A stretch of DNA of 64,000 nucleotides from Gadus chalcogrammus (Eukaryota; Chordata; Actinopteri; Gadiformes; Gadidae), in assembly GCF_026213295.1 (NCBI RefSeq), contig NC_079432.1, positions 15,053,761-15,117,760 of the forward strand, given 5' to 3'. Below, piece after piece: positions 45,847-59,972 of this stretch (position 1 is its first letter; each line of letters opens with the position of its first letter). The notes under the pieces were generated by a model. It was given only the letters and a program-made list of their open reading frames with translations. It was not told the origin of the DNA and made no database searches. The translations under genes were made by a program, and so were the position numbers.

Positions 45847-46673
45847 TTCTGGCCTGGGTGGGAGGGGAGAGAGAGAGTCTGTGAGTGAGCTCTCACTTTG
45901 ACTGACGTTTCGTGTTATCTGTCTCAATACAACATGACTCGTCAGCCAGACAGACGGACGGTTAATTAGCGTTAAGAACACAATGTGCTGTAGCTTATCT
46001 TTAGGAGGAGACCCTTGTGTTTTACCGATACGGCAAACATTTCACTTCAATCAGAAAGTCATTTCAATGCCGTGATGCCTGTGTGTATGTGTGTGTGTGT
46101 GTGCGCGTGCATTTTTATAATTAGTAAAAAAAAGAACATAATTTTGGTGTTAAAGTTAGCATAAAAGTTGACAGTGTTCCTGTCAGATCCATCGGTGCAC
46201 ATATACACTAAACTACACTCGAATGACTAGAGTTCACTGACTAGAATAGACTGACTAGGCTGAACCCAAAACTAGCTAGATGAAAGTCAATTCAATACAC
46301 TAAACTACACTACATTAAATTCAAAGAACTTAAATAGATTATAAACTAGATTTCTATATCTATTAGGAATAAATACTGAACCTAAACTAGCTGGTACACA
46401 TACGTTCATAAAGAAATACTAAGAAATTCACAGGGGCTGAACAAATTCTTTCTCGCACTCAGCTCTGTCGTACTACTGCTCTGTTGTTCTCTCACTCTCT
46501 CTCTTTCTCTCTCCCTGTTTTTCTTATCTCCCTCTCTCCACGTTGACTTTCTCTGTTCTCGCTCTCTTTACAGCGGCGGAAGGGTCAAATTACTCCAACA
46601 TGGCATTTTTTGTGCAGAATATGATCACACACACGCACAGCAACAGACACACATACACAAACACCCCCCCACA

Positions 46674-46677
46674 CACA

Positions 46678-46731
<54 letters not shown>
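46674..46731 (+). repeat. (AC)n microsatellite
   Basis: AC run with one ACAAAC interruption at its start. Confidence 0.94.
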
Positions 46732-46736
<5 letters not shown>

Positions 46737-47462
46737 ACCTCTCATAGAGCTGTGTTGGGTTATTAGATGAGGCTAACCATATCGAGCCACTGTGATGAAC
46801 CATCCCACCCAACCACCAATATGCACTCACAGCAGCTTTCATATGTTTGCAGGTGAGGTTCCATCTCTCCCCACACCATCACCCAACTATATAACTTGGG
46901 GTATACACCCCAACTCCAACCAACGGGGATCAACATACACTACAACTTGCGGCAACAGATATGCCTGGAGACGACAGGGGAGGATAAAACCGAGAAAGAC
47001 TAAGTTGTTGGACGGTTCATTAAACATTAACTGACCCAAGTAACCATGGAACAGAGCTCTGCAGGCGTCCAGCTCCACCACAACACCTGCAGGTGTAGTG
47101 AGAGCCGGCTCATGCCAGAACCCATTCAGCATTTTCCATGTCAGCAGAACAACCCCCATTTGTAGACCACTGGGAAGTGTTTCTATTTTATGCACACCCA
47201 AAACCCTCTTTTTTTATTCTGGTTCTAATTTAAGGTTTGTCAAATCGATCATCGAATGAAGTACTGAAGAAATTAATTGGATTTAACACTCAAGTTCAGA
47301 CCTATGGAGTTGGCCTAAAGCAGAGTGAGCGACGCATCGCTTTTTTCATCCGGAAACGTCCGCAGGCGACGGGAGGATGATAATTCCTCGATGTCACAAT
47401 GACGGGGGGGTAGTGAAAGAGTTCATTATGGGATGCATATCCTCCCTCGAGATGGATAACAG

Positions 47463-47553
47463 CTAGCTTTAAGGGGCGCTAGCTTTAAGGGGTCCTAGCT
47501 TTAAGGGCCGACAGCTTCAAGGAACGCCCGCCTTAAGGAGCGTCAGTGACGGA
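47463..47553 (+). repeat. Short tandem array, GCTAGCTTTAAGGGG units
   Basis: Five imperfect ~18-19-bp units: CTAGCTTTAAGGGG three times, then decayed forms CAGCTTCAAGGAACG and CCGCCTTAAGGAGCG. Confidence 0.8.
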
Positions 47554-47866
47554 CGCATTGCCGACGGAATCAATCTCCGAGCCGAGCGTGAAATTCGCCA
47601 GCGTAATCGCGCCCAAAGCTGGCCTGATGATGTGTCACGGGTGTGGAAGGGATTTCACACCCGGCGAAAAAAATAAACAAGTTCAAAAAATGTATATTCT
47701 GTAGAGGGAGTAAACTCCTAGCTGATATTAAGCTGCAGAGATTAAAAATATTACTTTTGAATAATCACATCATATCTCCATTCATCCACACTACCCCCTA
47801 CTCCAGGTGGCTTTCTCCTCGATTGGCCAATTTCACAAACATCCTTAGAGAGAGGAGGCGGGGGCA

Positions 47867-47888
47867 GGGGGGGGGGGGGGGGGGGGGG
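47867..47888 (+). repeat. Poly-G tract (22 G)
   Basis: Uninterrupted run of G. Confidence 0.95.
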
Positions 47889-48004
47889 TACTTAAGTGCT
47901 TGTCGCCTACGGTTGCGTGTCACTGACCACCGAGGGTGCGCCTGTCACCTTGGATACCGGTCGAGATGCGGGGCGAACAGGTGACAACTCCTCTTGGAGT
48001 TCAG

Positions 48005-48350
48005 CGAGGGGGAAAGAGGGAGGGGGGAGAAGGAGGGAAGAGAAAAGGCGGGAAGTGGAGAGAGGAGGAGGAGGAAGAGAAGGAGAGAGGAGGGGGAGGG
48101 GGAGGAGGAGGAAGAGAAGGAGAGAGGAGGGGGAGGGGGAGGAGGAGGAGGAGGAGGAGGAGAGAGGAGGGGAGAGAAAAGGCGGGAAGTGGAGAGAGGA
48201 GGAGGAGGAAGAGAAGGAGAGAGGAGGGGGAGGAAGAGGTGGAGGAGGGAGGAGGGGGAGGGGGAGGAGGAGGAGGAGAGAGGAGGGATGCTGAGGAGGG
48301 GAGAAGGGGGAGGAGAGAGGAGGGAGGCAGAGGAAGGGGGGGGGGGAGTG
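48005..48350 (+). repeat. Long purine-only GGA tract
   Basis: About 345 bp of GGAGGA, GAAGAGAAGG and GGGGGA with almost no pyrimidine. It contains a duplicated block (GAGAAAAGGCGGGAAGTGG at about 48040 and 48175). All Arg/Glu/Gly frames through it are low-complexity artefacts. Confidence 0.92.
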
Positions 48351-48679
48351 CGTGTTCTCTGCTTGTTTCAGGTCGTCAAGCAGCGTTACCGGGGCTGTCA
48401 ACCTCGATCCCGTCATCGCAGCGGCGACGAGTGTCTCCGGGTGATGTGGACCCTAGCAGAGCCCCGGAGCTGCTCTGTAGCCTCGGCTCCTGATCAGGGA
48501 ACGCAGCGCAAGCCAAACCACAACCAACCACAAATCAAGGTCGGCACCAGAGGACAGAGGTCCATGAGGGGAGACCTCTCGGGGGGGGGGGGGCGTTGGC
48601 AACAGCAGAATCACACTCCAGTTGTTTCCATGGTGACACCGGGGGATCAGTTGCGGAGGCGCGACCGTCTGCCAAATTA

Positions 48680-49600
48680 ATTGATTCTAATCCAATTACG
48701 TTTGAGTAGCTGATCTCGCCCGTTCAAAGCCTATCTTCTGATGAGATGTGTTTTTTTTTCCAAGAGGATGGGACTTGAAAATGTGCTTGATAGGCGAATA
48801 AAAGCAGACTTCAGATTACTGAAGACCAAAGCCTGTGATGTGGAGTTGGGTCCTAAGATTGATCTGATATCATCAAACACCCTACCACCGGGCCCTTGTG
48901 CAAGGCACTAAAGACATACTGATACATCCATAATCAAGTGAGCGTATGCATCCAAACTCAAACTTTTGGCTTGCTAAATTATTTTCTCTCAATTACTGTT
49001 TTCATTGCTTGTCTTTCATTAAGCCCTCTTTCTATTCTGTTTCATCTCATTTTGATTTGGTTTGTCTAATCCAATACGTATACAAATGTCAAGAGAAACT
49101 TCTTTCTCAACTCCTTCAGGACTGCCTTCCTGCACGGATGATTTTTTAGATTGTTTACAGGTCATGAATTATTCACAGATAATGAACAATGTGATTATTT
49201 CTCTTCCTGCAGAGGTACAAACACCCAAACAATTCACGGATCCACCAGTCAATACACACTGATAGTCAGTTCCCTACATTAACCATGTCAGACCCCGTCC
49301 CCCGTCATAAGGACCGTGACACAGACAGTTCCTACAAAAATACAATTTTGCTCGCAATACAACAACTGCTAAATGATTAACAATAAATCCTTTAGTCCAC
49401 TACTGATTTCCTGACTGACTGACTGATGTATGAATGAGTCATACTTCCAGCTATGTGCCTTCCATGGTGCTTTTTTTCCTGGTCTGTGACCAGCTGCTCA
49501 ACGGCCAGAAATAGTGTGAGCCATCTTTAACGCTGAATTGCAGGTGAGAGAACATGAGGTGTACAGACGCAGCCGGGCATGATAGAGAGAGACCAGCTGA
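48680..49600. other. No gene seen
   Basis: Unique AT-rich sequence; no domain-like open frame. Confidence 0.5.
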
Positions 49601-49707
49601 AGATGGTGCGGGGGAGGAGAGAGAGGAAGAGAGAGAGAGACAGACATATACCCACCTATTCTAAACTAACACAGGAATTCACGATATTAACACACACACT
49701 CTCTCAC

Positions 49708-51350
<1,643 letters not shown>

Positions 51351-51359
51351 TTATTAAAA

Positions 51360-51470
51360 CAGACACACCCACACACACACACACACATACACACACGCAC
51401 ACACGCACGCATGCACACACACACGCACACACACAAACGCACCGACACACACACACGCACACACACATAG
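51360..51470 (+). repeat. Imperfect (CA)n tract
   Basis: CA repeats with ACGC and ATAC variants. Confidence 0.9.
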
Positions 51471-51889
51471 TACTGTTTGTGTGGTACAGTTGGAGCATAT
51501 TTGTTCATGGGACCGATTTTAGGAGGAACGTGCTGGTGAAATAGGTCATTGTCCAGATATGATTAAATACGTAACAGAAAATCCTGGAAAGATATTTTAT
51601 TGGTATGTAGCGGCGCTTCCATCGCCAGATTATGACAGATCATAATCCCTTTGTCTCTTCCTCATGACGTTTTCGCATCTCATTCAAAAGTGTAGAGCGT
51701 GTTTCCGGACATGTTGGTCGGGGGCCCACTTCGTGCGGCCTTGGGTCTCAGGAGGATTGCTGGCTCATGAACTTCAGTCCCTATGTATATATATAAACAT
51801 ATATAGTGACCACTGGCGTGCTGACCAACGGTGAATAGGGATGTCGATGAAAGTTGGGATCAAGTCCGCAAAAAATGGTCATGGAACTT

Positions 51890-52025
51890 AAAAGGGTTAG
51901 GAAGGATCCACTGGTCTATTAGCCAGGAGGTTTGACCTCCAGCTGCAAGCTTCTGGGCTCAAACCACAACGTGGACACCGTTGAGAAGGACGCCTACGTT
52001 GAACCTCCCTCCTCCTTATTGCCAT
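51890..52025 (+). repeat. Degenerate tRNA-derived SINE
   Basis: GAGGTTTGACCTCCAGCTGC, then B-box-like GGGCTCAAACC, GTTGAGAAGGACGCC and CCTCCTCCTTATTG follow the order of the SINE copies seen elsewhere but are heavily mutated. Confidence 0.4.
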
Positions 52026-52799
52026 GCCTAACAAAATAAGATTGTTTGCAGAACAGCGTCTGATAAATGACCATAAAGTTCAAATTTGTACTCAGAGTGT
52101 ATTATTGTCCATCCAACAGTGGATCACCTTTGACATGGCTCACAAAAAAACAAAAAAAACACCATATGAACTAACTTACAGCAGACATGGAGCGAATTCA
52201 GAGTGTGATGCTTTTAAAGGGCAGAATTCGAGTGCGCAGGATAACCTTTACGTTTCAGCAAATTGCAATCGTACATTTCAAGCCATTATCTCACGGAGGA
52301 ACCCACACTGATCTAAATGAAGAGAGAGCCCCAGCAGAACACAGAGATACCGTCTCCAGATCCCCCAAACCTGCAGTGCAGCGCTTCGTTAGCATGACGT
52401 GCGGGCAATGCTAACAGAGTCGCTGCACGCTCTGGCTGGAGATCTAACAGACAAGCCTGTACACACAGAGGCAGCGGTGGACGGTCTCCAGGCAGGTGGA
52501 ACCGTCAGCTTAACAAAGTAAAAGCCCTCATCAGTATTGGAGGAGGCCATCTGCGCTCGCGAGCTAATTAGCACAACAGAGGGATACAGACGGTGAGAGC
52601 TGTGAGCCACCAGAGCACAACAGGGGCGGGACTTTTACTTTGTAAAAGCTTTATATACAGAGGTGTACAATACATAAAACAGAAGAGCAATAGATATTAT
52701 TTAAGAGCCCGAGAGACATTTTTTAGCTGAGCTTTTTTTCCTTCTATATCCTGGTCTTACTGATTACACAGCAGGGGGTTTCACCCTGAAATGAACCCC

Positions 52800-53130
52800 A
52801 GGATGGATGTTTCCTCCACCCCCTGGGAGGCGCTGGGGTAGGGAGGAGGTGAGGTAGAGGAGGTGGGGCATGGGGGGTCGCTGGGGAGAGAGGAGGTGGA
52901 GGACAGAAGATGGATGAGCTGTAGAAGAGGAGGTTTAGAGGAGATTGGGGGAGGAGGTTGGGGGTGAGGAGGTGGGAGAGAGGAGGTTGGGGTTGGGGGG
53001 CCACTTGGGGGAGAGGAAGTGGGGGTACTGAGATGAGAGGAGGTGGGAGAGAGGAGATGGAGGCACTGAGATGAGAGGAGGTGGGGGTGAGGAAACGGTT
53101 GAGGAGAGAGGGTGGGGGTCGAAGGCAGAG
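52800..53130 (+). repeat. GAGGAGGTGGG minisatellite-like tract
   Basis: Purine-rich units of roughly 20-40 bp (GAGAGGAGGTGGG, GAGGAGGTTGGGG, TGAGATGAGAGGAGG) repeated about ten times. Confidence 0.85.
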
Positions 53131-53339
53131 AGGAGACAAGTTGTTTTTCAACCAATTATGAAAACAACATTCCCTCAGTAGGCACTTCCTGTAGGTGAGA
53201 CCAAGCCAATGAGATGCAGACGCCTCATCATCAGAATAATTTACATATGAAGGTGTAAATAGAGCCCATGTATGAGTATACACGTACTGTTTAATCTACA
53301 GCAAAGTTTATGGAGCACTGGCTTTGGTTAAAATATACA

Positions 53340-53390
53340 TTTTTGACGTTTAGCTATTAGCTGCTTTTATCTAAAGTGATGGTGAGGCTC
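53340..53390 (-). repeat. SINE/LINE 3' tail fragment
   Basis: Minus strand CACTTTAGATAAAAGCAGCT then AATAGCTAAACG matches the common SINE tail; the rest is missing. Confidence 0.5.
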
Positions 53391-55590
53391 AGACTAATCA
53401 AAGCATGCAATCAATAACGGAGCGACTACAAAAATCCCAAGTGCTGCATGAGCAACTTTCTAAAAGCACCCATCCTCTGCATCACAGCAGCTGCTCAGAG
53501 GAATCAGCCTAATCTGTCCTGACACACAAAAGATTGCTGCAGCGTCAAAATATTGAATAAGCTCCTTGCAGTAATGACACTGTTGTACACCTGCAGATCT
53601 CATTAGCTTTGGGTTATGGAGAGAGCAACTCAGTGAATTAACGCACATCTGAGATAATGAATGGAGTATCTGGAAGCTTTAATCAACTCTACACCACTTA
53701 TAGCATAGGGTTTTTTTCAGTGCAGGGTTCGGTGCTTTGATATGAGGGAGAGTCTCATGCGGAAGAAGCTCAAATGGAAAGTGAAAGTGAAAGTTATAAT
53801 GGCATTGAAGGTAGTAGCTTATTCAATTACAACTATTGCATATCTCCCTTCTTGCCTTTGCGTTTCACGCCCGACCCGTTCCGTGGCTCTTCATGTTTGC
53901 CAAACATGAAGTGTGTCTTAGCACAGAAAACAAGATAAATCTAATTATAATAACAACTTTGTTTATATATTATCTATTGAAACAGGGTTCAGATGTTCCA
54001 GATCATTAAGAATAGAGAGATACCATTTTCTTTTTAAGATAAAACGTTTTTTCTGCCGTCTCTACCAAGAAAAAAACAGTTCAAAACATATTATTGGTTT
54101 TATGAGGCATTTTCCCCATTCAAAATAGCCTTTAAGATCATACAGGTATGTAATATGAGCTTGGCAATATCGTTTTACAGCTCATACTTTATTATGTGTT
54201 GAGTATTCAGCCTCTTTCGCAGACTGAGGTGGCATCCATTACAACAAGGATATTATTTAATGTGATAGCTACCTTGAACGATTCCTTTAAACACATACAG
54301 CAATAGTCTCCTCAATCTGTCTTTAGTCCAGAAAACGTGCGCCACTCCTTATCTCTCAGATCTCTCCCTCCTCACGCCTGAATTCAACGCTAAATCCCTC
54401 TCCACTGCTGCCCTGTTCACTATGTTTCCTGGCACTTGAACAAAAGACAACGATTACAAATTTAAAGCCAGGAAATTCTCTTGAATATTGTTTATCCTCG
54501 CAGGTTGAGAGATGTACTGCTCTTGAAGCCGTTTAAGCGTTGTTTGAATACGCATTACCCATCATGAGCATCATAACCTGACTAATGGCCAACTAATGGA
54601 AGCTTTGCTCTAAAGCAGCGCTTCATAAACTAAGGGTCAGGATCCGGAATGCGTTGGGAATCAAGTTGGAGGTGGGTCTCACAGTTGGTTCCCCCTGGCA
54701 TTATGGGGAGGTTCTCCCTGTCTGTTAGAGGGCATACGGTCTAGATACATGAGACTCTGAGCCGTTAAGACCCGTGGTGGCAGACCTCTGCCAACATACG
54801 CCCGTGGTGGAGCGTGTCCATTATGATCAACTGACCATGCTACACGGACAGAGGCCAAGCCCTACATAACCAACTGCATTCTCCCTTGGCAAATCTCCAT
54901 ATGCAAACAGGCATTTCTGAAAAAATACTGGCAATGCACGAAATCACACGCCAAAGAGGGAGTCTGTGTAGCAGGTGAAAATCCTGCCTTGCCCTGTCTA
55001 TTTGCAATTTGTCCGCAACTTGAGTCCGTGTCACATGTAATTCAGCCGTTAGGGTGGGTTAGTAATGTGGGGCCTGCAAAGCCCTTTGAGGCTGGGACTG
55101 GGATGAAGGGGCTACTATAGGAGTAGAATTGACTTGACAACATGAACTGAAATATTCAGAGCTGGGAAATGCAAACAAGACCCAGCAAGTTCTCATTTCC
55201 CACTCGCTCATTTCTCTCTCTATCGTCTCAATGAATATTTAATCTGTATTCTACAGGAAAACAGGATGCGCAGAGGGGCGAGAGAGACAGAATGGGGGAG
55301 GGGAGGGGAAAAATACTAATGAATGGTTTATGGAGAATAGAAGCATCCCATGTTTTTCAAAACCCCATTAGGATGTCATATTTATTGTGTCAATAGTGTG
55401 CAGAGTGTTTAGCGTGATTTTCCAAAGCAGAACTATGCAGTACACTCTTTTTTTGGATTTGAGGGTTCTTTAAACATTATAGTTTCCAAACAGAGCATGC
55501 TATGATTGTGTTTACTTTGAAGCACACCCGTGCTTCCATTCATCCATTGTACACTTCGTTCAAACACAATACATCCATTAACCAATTAAA
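53391..55590. other. No gene; one hAT-end fragment
   Basis: Mostly unique AT-rich sequence. At 54617-54690 a segment beginning CAGCGCTTCATAAACTAAGG and continuing with AGGTGGGTCTCACAG resembles a decayed Charlie-type hAT end. Confidence 0.45.
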
Positions 55591-55892
55591 TATTTGAATC
55601 ATTCATCCATCCAGCCCTCATTCCATCCATTTGTTCATTCATTCAAACATATATTCACCCCTCCACCAATTCATTATGCTTTCCATTCATCCATCAATCA
55701 TTCGATCATACCATTCATTCATCCATACCGTCATTCAGTCATCAAATAAACCTTGCATTCATTGGTCCATCCAGCCATGTTTGTCAGTGTACTCCTATCC
55801 AGGGGGGGGGGACAGGAGCCAGCCCCCGCCCCCCCGCTTACTACAGCTAATGACAGGAGCTCTAGTCAGGGGGTTATCAATCCACTGAAATC

Positions 55893-55951
55893 ACCACACA
55901 CACACGCACACACGCACGCACACACGCACACACCACACACACACAGACACA

Positions 55952-55990
<39 letters not shown>

Positions 55991-56004
55991 ACACACACAC
56001 ACAC
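55893..56004 (+). repeat. Imperfect (CA)n tract
   Basis: CA repeats with ACGC, CCAC and CAGA variants. Confidence 0.92.
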
Positions 56005-56007
56005 CTA

Positions 56008-56105
56008 ATAGCAATTAACAGACTCAATTTGCATATCGAGTCGGCTATAATTATCCTAATTAGCAGGTAGGAGGAGGTCAAAGCATCATTAACGCATTGG
56101 AACAC
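56008..56105. other. Candidate conserved noncoding element
   Basis: TAGCAATTAACAGACTC, ATTTGCATATCG and ATAATTATCCTAATTAGC are packed within ~60 bp: homeodomain and octamer-type words beside a CA repeat. Function is inferred from sequence texture only. Confidence 0.32.
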
Positions 56106-57220
56106 AGAGGGTGATATGGATATAAAAATGTCTTTCTCTGAGTTTTGGCCTCTCGTTCACAGCAAACTGGCGTTCAGGTCACCGAAAACAAAGCTTTGGG
56201 AAAAACTCATTTTTCAAAACTCTGTTTTCGATGTTTTCATGTGGAAGAGTCAAACTAAGGTTTCACATAACGATCACAACCTCGATTTAAACATGGCAAT
56301 TGTACACAAAATATACAAACACATGGCGGCTGGCTAGCCACCAGTTTGTTTATGAGTGGCTACTGTTGGGTTTCATCGGTCAACCTTGCGTTACGTCATT
56401 ATTACAGTGCCGTGCAGACAAGTATAAATACACTGCACCTAATCGTTCTTATTGTATTGTCATTGCCACTCAATGCCTATGAATGCGCATTTACCTCATG
56501 TTCTGCAGTGACATAAAGTTGAATCCCCACCTACTGGCCTGCCCTGGCATGCTCATGTTATATTTGCTCATGTGATATTTTCTATAACACAGTCGGAGTG
56601 GACAGGTCATTTCTTTAACTGCCTATCTCGGACCAACCTCAATCTGTTATTACCTACTCTTTTGTACTCTCGCCACTGATCGGAGGCATAACTCCATTGT
56701 TATTAGTAAACTCAACGTTGTTTTTACTGAAACCTTTACCTTATCAGGAATAAAGAAAACTGAAAAAATTATGAATAATAATAATAATTGGTAATTCACC
56801 AGGCAGTTTATTCCTACCTTTGAAAATAGGATTTACAAACAGAAAACAACTAAAAACCACTGTCGACTGCAGGACATGTCGGGCTGATTATCAACTATTG
56901 ATTAAGTGTCATCTTTCACTCTGCGTAGGCAACCCCTTGCTGAGCATGTCAGAGACGGGGTAATATGTGTTCTGGATGTTATGTACTGGAACAGATCCTG
57001 GCAGGCAGGTCAAGGCCTGCGAGAAAATAATTATCTCTATTGAATTCATCTGAGTTATCTGTCACCATGATGATAGTCAAGCTTTCACAAGCTTTTCAGA
57101 AGTAAAATGTCACTGGGTTAAATGTTTGGAGAGCCAGCGGAATTCTGGACAGCATAAACAAAGCATTATTGAACTACAGTTTCTAGCTGTAGTGGGCATG
57201 AAGACATTATAACATATATT
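56106..57220. other. No gene seen
   Basis: Unique sequence without supported coding, RNA or repeat features. Confidence 0.5.
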
Positions 57221-57224
57221 TAAC

Positions 57225-57345
57225 TGTTAGGTAGCTCTTAGCAAGCTGTTATCTCTTAGGTAGCAGTTAGCTAGCTATTAGCTGTCAGTGCAGGGAATTG
57301 TATAAGCCATTTCACTTAAACGGTATTATTGACTTTTATGGGGTT
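57225..57345 (+). repeat. Dispersed repeat, copy A
   Basis: TTAGGTAGC/GTTAGCTAGC-rich start followed by GTCAGTGCAGGGAATTGTAT and AAGCCATTTCACTT. A second copy lies at 59570-59690 in the same orientation. Confidence 0.75.
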
Positions 57346-58038
57346 TTGCTCTGGCCAGAAACTGGTTGGCTTTCAGAAGGTACTTATTGTAAATTTCCAC
57401 TGACAGGACCATTTTATTCCAAAGATTATGACCCTGGCCCTACTGAACCCGTGGAACTTCACACTAGCCTGTGGAAAGTTCTCCAGAGATCCCTGGAAGA
57501 TCCCTGGATCCTACAAGTCCCTGACAGGTGATGGGGGCAGGAAGGATACTCACCCTAGTTTACAAAACAGAACCACCCCAGGAGACCAGCGGTCCATGTT
57601 CTCCTCCTTCCAAAGGCGCAGGTTCGATGCTCATCACGACCATGACAACGTGCTGTGGACATACGGGAGACATTGGGAGAATATAAATACTTGCCTACGA
57701 TTCCTCCAATAGCGTCTTATTTTCTTTTTGACTCCGGGCCGGCACCACCCCTGAGACGTTAATCAGTGCACCTTCCTCTATCTGCCCCGAGTCAACTCTC
57801 TTTCAAGGACCTCTCTGCCGAGGTGAAAGAGTTGAAGAGGCTCATCAGCGATAGAGTCATGCACCTCTGTATTTTCCCTGCAGGGTGAGTCATAGACGGT
57901 AGGAGTGTGCAGCAGTCGGCCCACGAGGTGCCTTCCGAACAGACAGCACGACATGGGGGAAAGTATTTCATACACAAGGGCACGGCCGTGCTAAATCTCC
58001 CGTTGGTTAATCGTAATGCGCTGAGCAGGGTGGGGGAT

Positions 58039-58064
58039 GGGGGGGGGGGGGGGGGGGGGGGGGG
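58039..58064 (+). repeat. Poly-G tract (26 G)
   Basis: Uninterrupted run of G, followed by a second G11-12 run near 58102. Confidence 0.95.
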
Positions 58065-58444
58065 CGAGGGGATGTGTGTGCATGTGTGGGGGTGTGTGCG
58101 GAGGGGGGGGGGGGTTGTGCTGACAAGGCAGAGCTCCACTCTCTGACTGATGAGATTTGTGATGAAACATTGCACGGGTCATGAACTGGATTCAGACGAC
58201 GCCAGGGCCCGTCAAATCCAGACAGCACTGAGAGAATGAAGAAAACAAACCCTGACTGGCTGGTGCTGTCGCTGCTGGTGGCAGCGCATACAAAGCTAAA
58301 CCGAAACCAAATTTGTGGTTGACATGCCAAGACTGCCTGAGCCTCGAAATGGGGAGAGGGATGGAAATAGGGGGGTTTGATGAAGTAGGTCACATGGCAG
58401 AGCTGGTGTGGAACAAGTTAAATATCACAATCGCTGTACAAGTT

Positions 58445-58690
58445 GGGTCGGCTTACCTCAGGAGGTAGAGCAGTTGTCTTGTAACCGAAAGGTTGCTAGT
58501 TCGATCCCCAGCTCCTCCTAGCTGAGTGTTGATGTGTCCCTGAGCAAGACACTGAACCCTAACTGCTCCTGACGAGCTGGCTGTCGCCTTGCATGGTTGA
58601 CTCTGCCGTCGGTGTGTCAACGTGTGTATTAACCGATGTAAGTCGCTTTGGATAAAAGCGTCTTCTAAATGCCCTAATTGTAATTGTAAT
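58445..58690 (+). mobile_element. Intact tRNA-derived SINE (246 bp) with target duplication
   Basis: The head is tRNA-like with A-box CTCAGGAGGTAGAGC and B-box AGTTCGATCCC; the anticodon-loop position reads TTGTAAC. The middle is TGTGTCCCTGAGCAAGACAC then GAACCCTAACTGCTCC. The tail is GTAAGTCGCTTTGGATAAAA and GCGTCTTCTAAATGCC with ATTGTA repeats. It is flanked by a perfect 10-bp duplication TGTACAAGTT (58435-58444 and 58691-58700). Confidence 0.92.
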
Positions 58691-59569
58691 TGTACAAGTT
58701 ATAAAATTCATTGTTGTTGTACAACAGTACAAGTTAATTGTTTGCATACTTTGAATTGCTGATAATCAGAATCATTTAATCCTGACTGTTGTTTTATTGT
58801 TTGATAGTTATTCATGCTCCACTCAAGATACAGAAAAGATATACAAAAACGTTTTTTAAATAAGTACAATATTAATCCCAGATGGGAAGGCTAAGAGGGT
58901 TCTACCACCAGCTGTGAGGTTGATTCATTGCAAGCATTTAAAATTCAAGCAATTAGTGACAACCCAAACGGGAGTCTCCAATCAAATTATGTATGATGTG
59001 CAGAGGAACTCCCTGGTCACCTCTGTGGTGGACTGTAACAACTGGTTAAGGGGCGGACATGGATCGATCCATCGTTCATCAGGGTGGACACTCTCACTCC
59101 AGCAAGCACTGAACTGAAGAGCTACATGCAGCACAGATAAAACACACAGACAGAAAGACAGACAGGTTGCTGTTCTCTGCGGCTATAATAACTGAATGAA
59201 ACAGGCCCAACTAGACCTTTGAAAAAAAACATGGACAGGATTCAACTTCAGGACAAAAACTCAAAGAAAAGACCCAAATCCAGTCGGAAAAGGGCTACAG
59301 GATGGAAACTAACCTAAAGAGACAGCATGAAGTATATCAGTCAGCCTGGGGGACATGGGTCCTTGGCGCTCAGTGAGGCAGGCTGGTACCAGTCAGCTCT
59401 GGGCTGTCGTCACCAGTCAGCTCTGGGCTGTCATTACCAGTCAATTCTGGTCTGTCCTTACCGGTTGCTATTTAGCGAACCCGCAGACACTCGCATGCTA
59501 AAGTACTAGTTACAGTAAATGTATTGTTGCATATTGTAGAATATTAAACAAAAAATAAGATATTATAGT

Positions 59570-59690
59570 GCCAGGTAGCTGTTAGCTAGCTGTTAGCTCT
59601 AAGGTAGCAGTTAGTTAGCTATTAGGCTATCCGTCAGTGCAGGGAATTGTATAAGCCATTTTACTTTCAAAGTTAAACAAAATTATCGAC
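59570..59690 (+). repeat. Dispersed repeat, copy B
   Basis: GGTAGCAGTTAGTTAGCTATTA, with GTCAGTGCAGGGAATTGTAT and AAGCCATTTTACTT, matches copy A at 57225-57345 with small indels. Confidence 0.75.
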
Positions 59691-59809
59691 AAGCCTACTT
59701 TTATCATACTTTAATCATATTGTATATATATATACAGTATATATATACATACAAAAAATATATAGACGAAAGAAAATTGTGTAAAACCTCAGGTGCACAA
59801 CAGAACGTG

Positions 59810-59935
59810 TACAGGTTTAGAATTGTCATGAAAGAGCAGGAGGGGGCATCTTGGGCATCGATATCTACAGGAAGACTTGACATCGGGGTTTGAACACAGA
59901 ATTGTTTTGCTGTCAGACAACCTAACATAGTGGTT
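59810..59935 (-). repeat. tRNA-derived SINE copy (partial)
   Basis: Minus strand: TGTTAGGTTGTCTGACAGC, B-box-like TGTTCAAACCCCG, CCTGTAGATATCGATGCCCA and AAGATGCCCCCTCCTGCTCT. The 3' tail is absent. Confidence 0.55.
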
Positions 59936-59972
59936 CTCAAGCTGTGGGTAGGGACCCCATTTGCGGACGCCA
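59932..59972 (+). mobile_element. Charlie-type hAT end fragment
   Basis: TAGTGGTTCTCAAGCTGTGG followed by GTAGGGACCCCATTTG is the well-known start of Charlie-like hAT elements. It abuts the SINE at 59810-59935 and is truncated. Confidence 0.5.

Larger units (their letters stand above)
45850..47866. other. Gene-free stretch
   Basis: No protein gene supported. It contains ACTAG/ACTAC-rich sequence (46200-46320), microsatellites near 46100 and 46674, and a short tandem array at 47463-47553. Confidence 0.5.

Noticed and set aside
47896..48680. Overlapping Arg/Glu/Gly ORFs up to 228 codons
   Set aside because: They are readings of the GGA purine tract, with no domains and no splice or start evidence.
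52744..53283. 179-codon Pro/Leu/Ser-rich ORF
   Set aside because: Antisense reading of the GAGGAGGTGGG minisatellite.
58445..58520. Possible tRNA gene
   Set aside because: A and B boxes are present, but the segment continues into the SINE body and tail and is bounded by a target duplication, so it is a SINE head. The acceptor stem does not close as in a tRNA gene.
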